From contig JBAZZY010000013.1 in NCBI GenBank assembly GCA_041658565.1, positions 6,436-70,435 of the forward strand: DNA of 64,000 nt, given 5' to 3'. Source of the DNA: Actinomycetota bacterium. Its GTDB lineage: Bacteria > Actinomycetota > AC-67. Below are positions 57,246-64,000 of this stretch, in pieces. Within the stretch, counting starts at the first letter, position 1. Each line of letters starts with the position of its first letter. A program made the position numbers and the translations under genes. The notes below the pieces were generated by a model. The model did no database searches. It was given only the letters and a program-made list of their open reading frames with translations, and was not told the origin of the DNA.

Positions 57246-57970
57246 CTGTCGATCCGACCTTCGGGCCCGAAACGTGCCAGCGTGACTGTTCCGGGCTCAC
57301 CGAGCGTTCCGAGTTCTTCACCGTTCAATGTCACACGAACGGTCCCTGCGTTCGCCGCCGCAACCTCGACCACGGCTAGCGCGCGAAACGTCCGGCGCGC
57401 GCCGGACGCAAGTATCCCCTCGAAGACCTCCTCGTCGTCGGCCCGCACCGTGAGGCTTGTGTCGGCAAGCGCCTCAACGACGAGTTCGACCCGGGCGTTC
57501 TCGACCGTGACAACGGATGGAGTCGGGCTCGCCGATGCGGGCACGGACGATACACTCGACGGGTCTGCGATCGGCCGCTCGTCCTGGCCTCCGAGCAAGC
57601 CGACCACGGCGGCGGCGATCAGCAAGGCTCCCGATAACGCCGAAGCCACCAGCCAGCGCGCGCGCGGCGGCTTTCGGGCGTCGCGCGCCTGTCGATCAAG
57701 CTCCTCGATGGACGATGGCTCCCCGCCCCAAGTCCGCTCGAACTCCCCCATTACCTCTTTGGGATCGAGACCCAGGAAGCGCGCGTACGATGCCAGGTGG
57801 CTCCGCACGAACGCGCGATGACCGATCTCCGCGAAGTCCTCGTCCTCGAGTGCGCGAAGCAGATCGGGGCGGATGCGCGTACGCCAAGCCGTCTCCTCAA
57901 TGGACAGGGCTCGCTCGATTCGCGCCTTCCGAAGTCTCGAACCGATTCCAGGGGGCACCGCTTGAGACAC
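57242..57970 (-). CDS. RodZ-like protein (HTH, one membrane span, DUF4115-like domain)
   Basis: A 242-residue protein. The N-terminal helix-turn-helix (GIGSRLRKARIERALSIEET to FVRSHLASYARFLGLDP) is the HTH_25/RodZ type, a membrane helix lies at about residues 106-126, then a Ser/Pro/Thr-rich linker and a C-terminal beta domain (VELVVEALADTSLTVRADDE). RodZ couples MreB to the cell wall, but many actinobacterial homologues lie in genomes without mreB, so the role is open. It lies between ftsK and pgsA. Confidence 0.87.
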   Translation of the reverse strand: MSQAVPPGIGSRLRKARIERALSIEETAWRTRIRPDLLRALEDEDFAEIGHRAFVRSHLASYARFLGLDPKEVMGEFERTWGGEPSSIEELDRQARDARKPPRARWLVASALSGALLIAAAVVGLLGGQDERPIADPSSVSSVPASASPTPSVVTVENARVELVVEALADTSLTVRADDEEVFEGILASGARRTFRALAVVEVAAANAGTVRVTLNGEELGTLGEPGTVTLARFGPEGRIDS

Positions 57971-58053
57971 GCTTCGTTCCCCCTACCGACGTTGTGCCTG
58001 CGATCCGCGCCAGTATAGGCGCGAGACGAATCCTCGACCAGAACGAGACCGGA

Positions 58054-60330
58054 TCACAGGCGCGCGCGCATCTCGTCCAACTCGTCCGGCGTGATCAAGA
58101 CCTCGCGCGCCTTCGAGCCAAGCGACGGACCGACCACACCACGATCCTCGAGCAAATCCATCAGACGTCCGGCGCGCGCGAATCCGACCTTCAACTTGCG
58201 CTGCAACATCGACGTCGACCCGAGCCCACTGCGCACGACTAAGTCCATCGCTTGCTCGAGCAAGTCGTCGTCACTGCCGACTTCGGCGTCGATGGATCCC
58301 CCACCTTGCACCACGACCGCGATCCCGTCGACGAACTCCGGGGCCGCCTGACGTTTGACGAACTGAACGATCGACTCGATCTCCGCCTCGGTGACGTAAG
58401 CCCCTTGAATACGCAGGGGCTTCCCCATGGCCGCCGGAAGGAACAACATGTCCCCGAACCCAATCAGCTTGTCGGCGCCACCTTGGTCGAGGATGACGCG
58501 CGAGTCGGCCTGCGACGCCGTTGCGAACGCGATGCGACTGGGGATGTTCGCCTTGATCAAACCCGTCACTACATCGACGCTCGGCCGCTGCGTCGCTACG
58601 ACGAGGTGGATACCGACCGCGCGCGCCATCTGCGCGATCCGACAGATAGCGTCCTCGACGTCGCGCGGAGCAATCATCATCAGATCGGCAAGCTCGTCGA
58701 CCACGACCAAGATATAGGGCAGTTGCTCGGTCACCGGAAGCCCGGACAGCTTCACGCGTCCGTCACGTACGGCCTCGTTGTAAGAGTCGATCTGGCGCAC
58801 GCCGTTTTGCGCGAGCGCCTCGTAACGGTTCTCCATCTCCTTGACTACCCACGCCAGCGCATCCGCCGCGCGCTTCGGATGGGTGATCACCGGAGCCAGC
58901 AAGTGCGGAACGTTGTTGTAGTGAGACAACTCCACGCGCTTGGGATCGATAAGCATCAACCGCAGTTGGTCCGGCCGGGCTCGCATCAGCACGCTCGTAA
59001 CGATCGCGTTGATGCACGTCGATTTCCCGGCACCCGTCGCTCCGGCGATCAACAGGTGCGGCATCTGGGTGAGGTTCATCATCGACGACTCGCCCGAGAT
59101 GTCCTTCCCGAGTCCGACCGACATCGGGTGCGTATCGTCCTTGGCGCGCGCGCGCAAGATGTCGCCCAGCGTCACCAGTTCGCGCTCCTTGTTCGGGACC
59201 TCAATCCCGATGGCCGATCGGCCCGGAATCGGCGCGAGCATGCGCACCTCCGGCGTGGCCAACGCGTAGGCGATGTCCTTCTCCAGCGACATCATCCGGT
59301 TGACCTTCACACCTTGACCAAGCTCGACTTCGAATCTAGTGACCGTCGGACCGCGCGTCACGCGAGCCACTGCGGCATCCACGCCGAAATCGCGCAGCGT
59401 CGCCTCCAGTGCGCGAATCGTGTCCGTGGACGCTTTCGCGACGCCGTTGCGTCCACCACCGGAACGCAACAAGTCCAGCGGCGGCAGACGGTAGGCACGC
59501 GTTGCGCCGCGCGACACCAACTCCAGTTGACGCGGCGGCCCCGACTCCGGCTCAGGCTCCAACGCCGGCGGAGCAGGCTCGAGCGCAATGACGACGCGTG
59601 GATCATCTACCGAATTCGTCTCGTCAAAAGACTCCTCGGGCTCGGGTAGAGCCTCAACGATCTCCTCGGGCTCGACCAATGCGAGCCGCGAGGCATCCTC
59701 GCGTTCTTCCGCCGCGCGCGCGCGCAGGTTCGCCATCGCTTCGACGGCGCGCGCGCGCGCAACCGCGGCGACGCCGGCGGCCATCTCCATCGCACGCCGA
59801 ACCGGAGTCTTCGTCAGTACGAGCACTCCGAGCGCCGTCAGCGCACACAACACGACCGCCGCGCCGTACGAAGACAGCAGTCCGCGCAGCGGTCCTGAAA
59901 GCAGCGCGCCGAGCACCCCGCCGGACGATCTCAAGGCTGCGGCTCCCGAAGTCACGTCGGGGGTGCCGCTCCCCAGATGCCACAGCGACAGCATTCCCGC
60001 CATCGTGATCCCAAGCCCGATCGCGATCCTCGGCCGGTCCGGGCCCGGACGGGTGACGAACATCGCGTAGGCCAAGTACCCGAACAGAAGTGGGGTCAGC
60101 AGTCCGCCGACTCCCAAGAACCCGCGGAATGCAAGCTCCAGAAACCGGCCGACCGGTCCCGCCGCGTCGAACCAGATGCCCAACACGCAGACCACGGCCA
60201 GCGTCGCAAGACCGATTCCGTATGCGTCGCCGAGTTGCGGTCCAAGCGCGCCACGCACTGCTTCCGCCGCACGTGCTCGTCGCGTTTCCTTTACGTCCCC
60301 AGACGTACGCCCCCGCTTCCGTGCCGCCAT
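58054..60330 (-). CDS. ftsK: DNA translocase FtsK/SpoIIIE
   Basis: A 758-residue chromosome translocase at the septum. ATG 60330 precedes a basic segment and four hydrophobic spans (about residues 35-180), a linker rich in Ala, Glu and Pro, then the RecA-like motor with Walker A LIAGATGAGKSTCINAIV near residue 445 and Walker B ILVVVDELADLMM near residue 555. The C-terminal gamma winged helix (LGSTSMLQRKLKVGFARAGR) that reads polar sequences is present. Confidence 0.97.
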   Translation of the reverse strand: MAARKRGRTSGDVKETRRARAAEAVRGALGPQLGDAYGIGLATLAVVCVLGIWFDAAGPVGRFLELAFRGFLGVGGLLTPLLFGYLAYAMFVTRPGPDRPRIAIGLGITMAGMLSLWHLGSGTPDVTSGAAALRSSGGVLGALLSGPLRGLLSSYGAAVVLCALTALGVLVLTKTPVRRAMEMAAGVAAVARARAVEAMANLRARAAEEREDASRLALVEPEEIVEALPEPEESFDETNSVDDPRVVIALEPAPPALEPEPESGPPRQLELVSRGATRAYRLPPLDLLRSGGGRNGVAKASTDTIRALEATLRDFGVDAAVARVTRGPTVTRFEVELGQGVKVNRMMSLEKDIAYALATPEVRMLAPIPGRSAIGIEVPNKERELVTLGDILRARAKDDTHPMSVGLGKDISGESSMMNLTQMPHLLIAGATGAGKSTCINAIVTSVLMRARPDQLRLMLIDPKRVELSHYNNVPHLLAPVITHPKRAADALAWVVKEMENRYEALAQNGVRQIDSYNEAVRDGRVKLSGLPVTEQLPYILVVVDELADLMMIAPRDVEDAICRIAQMARAVGIHLVVATQRPSVDVVTGLIKANIPSRIAFATASQADSRVILDQGGADKLIGFGDMLFLPAAMGKPLRIQGAYVTEAEIESIVQFVKRQAAPEFVDGIAVVVQGGGSIDAEVGSDDDLLEQAMDLVVRSGLGSTSMLQRKLKVGFARAGRLMDLLEDRGVVGPSLGSKAREVLITPDELDEMRARL

Positions 60331-60361
60331 ATTCGCTCCCCGGTGCGGGTTTGTGTGGGCT

Positions 60362-61237
60362 CTAGAGTACCCCCATTGACTGCAGGACACCGCGTATCCT
60401 CGAACGTTCCTGCTCTGTGGCCGGCACCAGCGGCAGGCGCGGATCTCCAACGGAGAGACCCATCATGTTGAGCGCTGCCTTCAGTGGAATCGGGTTGCTG
60501 GTGATGAAGAGCACATCGAACAGCGGCGTCAGGTCTCGCTGAACCTCCGCGGCTTTCCCAACATCGCCCTTCTCGAACGCAGCGATCATCGCCCGGATCC
60601 GCAAGCCCGCAATGTGCGCGGCAACGCTGATGACGCCCTGCGCCCCCACCGACAGCATCGGCAACGTCAGCGCATCGTCGCCGGACCAGATCACGAACTC
60701 CGAGGGCTTCTCGGCGGCAAGACGGGCAGTTCCCGCAATATCCCCCGCCGCATCCTTCACCCCAACGATGCTTGGGACCTCCGCAAGAGCAAGCAACGTC
60801 GCGTGCTCGATCTTGCGGCCGGTACGCGCCGGAATGTCGTAAAGGATCACGGGAAGGTCGGTCGAGTTCGCTACGGCCGTGAAGTGGGCTATCAACCCGG
60901 ACTGCGGAGGTCGCGAATAGTACGGCGTCACAACCAGCAGTCCCGCCGCACCTTGTTCGGCCGCGGATTGCGAAAGGCGGATGGTCTCGCGCGTGTCGTA
61001 GGTGCCCGTCCCCGCGATGACGTTCGCCCGATCGCCGACCTCCGACACGACAGCCGCAAGCAGATCGCGCTTCTCTTCAAACGACAGCGTCGGCGATTCC
61101 CCGGTCGAGCCCGACACCACGATCCCATCGGACCCGTTGTCAACAAGGTGGCGAGCGAGGGCGACGGCTCGGTCGAAGTCGAGGCTCCCCTCGGTCGTAA
61201 ACGGAGTCGCCATAGCGGTAATCACACGGCCGAACAT
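60362..61237 (-). CDS. dapA: 4-hydroxy-tetrahydrodipicolinate synthase
   Basis: A 291-residue class I aldolase that condenses pyruvate with aspartate semialdehyde. GSTGESPTLSFEEK near residue 43 binds pyruvate, LYDIPARTG near residue 134 holds the catalytic tyrosine, and the Schiff-base lysine is in IVGVKDAAGD near residue 160. ATG 61237 has a GGGAGGAAG site upstream. It is 31 bases ahead of ftsK on the same strand. Confidence 0.96.
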   Translation of the reverse strand: MFGRVITAMATPFTTEGSLDFDRAVALARHLVDNGSDGIVVSGSTGESPTLSFEEKRDLLAAVVSEVGDRANVIAGTGTYDTRETIRLSQSAAEQGAAGLLVVTPYYSRPPQSGLIAHFTAVANSTDLPVILYDIPARTGRKIEHATLLALAEVPSIVGVKDAAGDIAGTARLAAEKPSEFVIWSGDDALTLPMLSVGAQGVISVAAHIAGLRIRAMIAAFEKGDVGKAAEVQRDLTPLFDVLFITSNPIPLKAALNMMGLSVGDPRLPLVPATEQERSRIRGVLQSMGVL

Positions 61238-61596
61238 GTCTTCCTCCCGTCGCTCTGATACTGCTCTCTAAAACTCGTTCCGGCACGTGACCGATATGGG
61301 AACAACGTGTGGGGCACAACGTCAAAAACCGTAGCGAATCGGTCGCTCCGCAGTCCGGGACACAGCAACTCTAAACCTCCCATGACCTGCGAGAACATTG
61401 CCTTCTGGATAGTTGCGACGGCGACGTCAGAGACCGTTTCCAGATGCCGAAAACCTCGTTGTCCACGGTGATCGAACCGTCGCTCACACCATATTGCCGC
61501 TTTGAGGCGAAGAACTTGGCAAGGTGGGAGCAGAAAGGCGATCCGACCGGCAGGGAAGTCCGCCGCCGATAACGAATCGTTGGCGGCGAGGAGGAG
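61238..61596. other. 359-base gap upstream of dapA holding at most one tiny ORF
   Basis: Between the dapA start and the 47-residue ORF I see the dapA leader, a possible 42-residue plus-strand ORF (61444-61572) and an inverted repeat CGCCGCC...GGCGGCG (61561-61588). No RNA family or promoter was recognised with confidence. Confidence 0.5.
61444..61572 (+). CDS. possible 42-residue ORF
   Basis: ATG 61444 to TAA 61572. The peptide (SLTPYCRFEAKNLARWEQ, ending in a run of arginines) is polar and basic, with GC-rich third codon positions like the neighbours. There is no strong ribosome binding site, and the frame is open upstream to about 61375 without a start codon. It may be a gene remnant. Confidence 0.3.
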   Translation: MPKTSLSTVIEPSLTPYCRFEAKNLARWEQKGDPTGREVRRR

Positions 61597-61740
61597 ATGA
61601 ACATGGTCACCTGGGTTCTGGTTGAGGAGCCGACCCCCGAGGTCGCGAGAGCGATCGAGGTCGTCGAAGCAAGGCTTGGTTCCACCGAAGAAGTCATGTG
61701 GGTTTGCCCCGGCCCGGTCGTTGAGCCCGTCCAGGACTAG
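61597..61740 (+). CDS. 47-residue small protein with strong ribosome binding site
   Basis: ATG 61597 is preceded by GAGGAGGAG. The peptide begins MNMVTWVLVEEPTPEVARAI and ends in PGPVVEPVQD: one amphipathic helix and a short hydrophobic N terminus, no clear membrane span. The stop codon shares CTAG with the thyX stop (convergent). I do not recognise a family. Confidence 0.5.
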   Translation: MNMVTWVLVEEPTPEVARAIEVVEARLGSTEEVMWVCPGPVVEPVQD

Positions 61741-63344
61741 GCTTGGCTACGGCGCGCATCTTGCCGCCTATGCTCGGCGCGGCGCTCTGCGTCGAGCCGC
61801 TCGAGATCCACTGATGAGTGATCCACGAACTGCATGAATTCCGCCACCGATCGGTGGCCCGCAACTTCTGCAATCTGCCTGTGCATTTCGTGTGCCACCG
61901 CGCGGTACGACGCATGACCCTGCGGTGACGACCGAAGTTCGATCAAGTGCATTGCCGCGCGCGCGTTGAGCTGCATGCAGAACCGAATCCGATACGCCAT
62001 GCACACCGCGTACTGCGATTGCTTCGGAAACTCGGGGGAAAGCCGTTCCCACAGTTGCGCCGACCGATCCATCGCGCCCACGAATTGATCGGCAAGACCG
62101 AAATCCGCAACGTCGGCGCTCATTGAGTACCCGTGGCGCGGGGTGAGATCCTGCCACTCGATAGTGAGCATTCGATGACGCTGCAAGTCTCGAAATGCCC
62201 CATAGTCGGCACAGGCATCAAAGCGATACGAAACCCGTTCGAACGCGCGGCCCGGCTTGTGTCGACGATTGCCGCGCTCGCCCACATACGCGGCCAGGAC
62301 ACGCATTCGCTCCTGGACCGTCATGCGCGCGGCGATCCGGCGCAGACGATCATCCGGCAGGTCGCTCACCGCGTATAAGCACGCGGCCACCAACTTCTCC
62401 TCGCCGTCCGGATCCCAGTCCACAAGCGAAACGAAGGGTCTCGGTTCGGGGCGCTCGCCCGCCAGGACCTCTGCGGCGACCGATGAGATCCCGGCGCGCG
62501 TACGGCGAATGTACTCCGTCGCGGCGCCGCCGCGATCGGGCCGGTCAACTCGCGCCACGAACGTCGGAATGACTTCGTTCAACTCCACCAGCATCATGTC
62601 CGCAACGGAACGAACTTCGGCCAAGTCCGACGCGCGCATTCTCAGCAGCATGGACTCGAACGAATGGCCGCTCGCATAGATTCCGGTGTTGGACACCGTC
62701 GCGGCCGGCAGCATCCCGCGCAAAGCGTCGAGCGCCTTCGCGCGAATCGTGCTGCGCCACACGCCCTCGGCATCCCCGTCGCCCTTGGGGAACCGCGCGC
62801 CGTACCCTGCGATGGCCGCCGGAAGCGCGTCGCGATAGGCGGCGAAAACCGCGTCCATCGAAGCCTCGTATGCAGCGGCGTGCGGCGACGCCATGATGTC
62901 CGGTTCACGGTAGTAGCGGAAGCGGCCGCCGGGCATGTCGTCGTAAGGGACGTAACGAGTGGACTGCTCCAGGTACGCGGCAAGGCGCCCCCACTCCAGC
63001 GCCTTGGTCAAAATGTTCGACCCCTGCTCCACGGCAATGTGCGCGCCGCCCAACTGCGCCACCGAGTCGTCTCCGAACTCGATGAACACACGGTCGTACA
63101 GCGCTGTGGCCGCCGCGGCTCCGGCCGCGCTCGTTTCGGCGAACTCCTCACCGCTGTAGAACTCGTCCAGAAAGAGGCGACGCAAGGACTTCCCGGTCCG
63201 GGAGTAGCGTGCGAAGAGCGCACCCTTGACCTGCTCCGGCAGGTTTCGCAACGCAAAGACCGGGTGCTCTACGTTGGTGAAATACCGCAGCAGTACGTCC
63301 CGCTCGGCGTCGGTGAACTCCTCGACTACGTAGGGATGCGTCAC
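61737..63344 (-). CDS. thyX: double-length ThyX-like FAD-dependent thymidylate synthase
   Basis: A 535-residue protein, about twice the usual ThyX length, with two ThyX-like halves. The first has ALEWGRLAAYLEQSTRYVPY (residues 115-134), resembling the S-x-RY end of the ThyX motif; the second has DLQRHRMLTIEWQDLTPRHG (386-405) and QLNARAAMHLIELRSSPQGH (458-477). The canonical RHR-x7-S-x-RY is not intact in either half: the first lacks RHR and the second has PRHG in place of SxRY. It may be a real thymidylate synthase of a divergent branch or a derived flavoprotein. It lies between dapB and dapA. Confidence 0.8.
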   Translation of the reverse strand: MTHPYVVEEFTDAERDVLLRYFTNVEHPVFALRNLPEQVKGALFARYSRTGKSLRRLFLDEFYSGEEFAETSAAGAAAATALYDRVFIEFGDDSVAQLGGAHIAVEQGSNILTKALEWGRLAAYLEQSTRYVPYDDMPGGRFRYYREPDIMASPHAAAYEASMDAVFAAYRDALPAAIAGYGARFPKGDGDAEGVWRSTIRAKALDALRGMLPAATVSNTGIYASGHSFESMLLRMRASDLAEVRSVADMMLVELNEVIPTFVARVDRPDRGGAATEYIRRTRAGISSVAAEVLAGERPEPRPFVSLVDWDPDGEEKLVAACLYAVSDLPDDRLRRIAARMTVQERMRVLAAYVGERGNRRHKPGRAFERVSYRFDACADYGAFRDLQRHRMLTIEWQDLTPRHGYSMSADVADFGLADQFVGAMDRSAQLWERLSPEFPKQSQYAVCMAYRIRFCMQLNARAAMHLIELRSSPQGHASYRAVAHEMHRQIAEVAGHRSVAEFMQFVDHSSVDLERLDAERRAEHRRQDARRSQA

Positions 63345-63528
63345 GCGCGGGATGCTATCACCCGCGACCCGGAGGCGACCGCGGTTACGACGCGATCACG
63401 GTCCGCTGGGGTTTCCTGCACGAAATCACGGACGGCCGTCTTCAGCCCTGGTCGAACCCGTCCATGACTTTGGTCCCGGTAGCTTTCCCCGTCGCGCTGA
63501 CGGTCCTGAGCGCGAAACCGTAGGTTGA

Positions 63529-64000
<472 letters not shown>

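Noticed and set aside
56289..57821. 510-codon plus-strand frame across cinA, pgsA and the rodZ-like gene
   Set aside because: It spans three well supported genes on the opposite strand and shows no domain.
58252..59649. Long plus-strand frame opposite ftsK
   Set aside because: Composition dominated by Arg, His and Gln as expected for antisense of a GC-rich gene; no motif.
59700..59770. Alternating GCGCGC runs (here and at many other sites) as possible Z-DNA or a repeat element
   Set aside because: Such runs occur throughout coding regions of this window as Ala-Arg codons and reflect genome composition.

Overview
The window is a stretch of high-GC bacterial chromosome carrying mostly single-copy housekeeping genes, with one defence island. 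Three things point to Actinomycetota. One is the cluster CDP-alcohol phosphatidyltransferase, PatA-like acyltransferase and PimA-like mannosyltransferase (phosphatidylinositol mannoside synthesis) next to HIT and thrS. Another is the order pdxS-pdxT-yebC-ruvC-ruvA-ruvB-yajC-secD-secF-apt-relA, which as I recall it is shared with mycobacteria. The third is LexA boxes of the TCGAAC-N4-GTTCGA type. RNase Y, SpoVS, a B12-dependent ribonucleotide reductase, LL-diaminopimelate aminotransferase and a double-length ThyX argue for a deep-branching or little-studied lineage rather than a mycobacterium or streptomycete. I cannot name the species.

Layout. 1-11.4 kb (minus strand): partial metallo-hydrolase, dtd, relA, apt, secF, secD, yajC, ruvB, ruvA, ruvC, yebC, pdxT, pdxS. 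11.5-15.6 kb: secreted alpha/beta hydrolase, a self-repressing-looking Fic gene, htpX, lemA. 15.6-22.8 kb: pimA, patA-like, pgsA-like, then EF-G2 on the plus strand, then HIT and thrS. 23.0-35.4 kb is accessory: an intact IS1634-type element (23064-24931), a four-gene minus-strand operon hsdR-hsdM-hsdS plus a 1090-residue helicase with a nuclease-like tail, and a divergent two-gene unit (small membrane protein plus NUC-type nuclease) under a LexA box. The island abuts a tRNA-Val gene whose 3' end is repeated in tandem. 35.4-40.1 kb: four tRNA genes (Val-CAC, Val-GAC, Cys, Gly), a Calx-beta surface protein and a GH26 glycosidase. 40.2-43.9 kb: nrdR-nrdJ-dut operon behind paired NrdR boxes. 44.1-45.1 kb: divergent LysM gene and lexA with three LexA boxes. 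45.1-64 kb: hflX, dapL, dapF, miaA, miaB, spoVS, rny, recX, recA, thpR, cinA, pgsA, rodZ-like, ftsK, dapA, two tiny plus-strand ORFs, thyX, partial dapB.

How the genes work together. DapA, DapB, DapL and DapF in one window give a complete aminotransferase route from aspartate semialdehyde to meso-diaminopimelate. LexA boxes that can be read directly lie at lexA, the LysM gene, recA, ruvC and the nuclease pair in the defence island, so the island appears wired to DNA damage. The most promising candidate for something undescribed is 25.2-35.2 kb: a type I restriction operon carrying a fourth helicase-nuclease subunit, back to back with an SOS-linked membrane/NUC nuclease pair.
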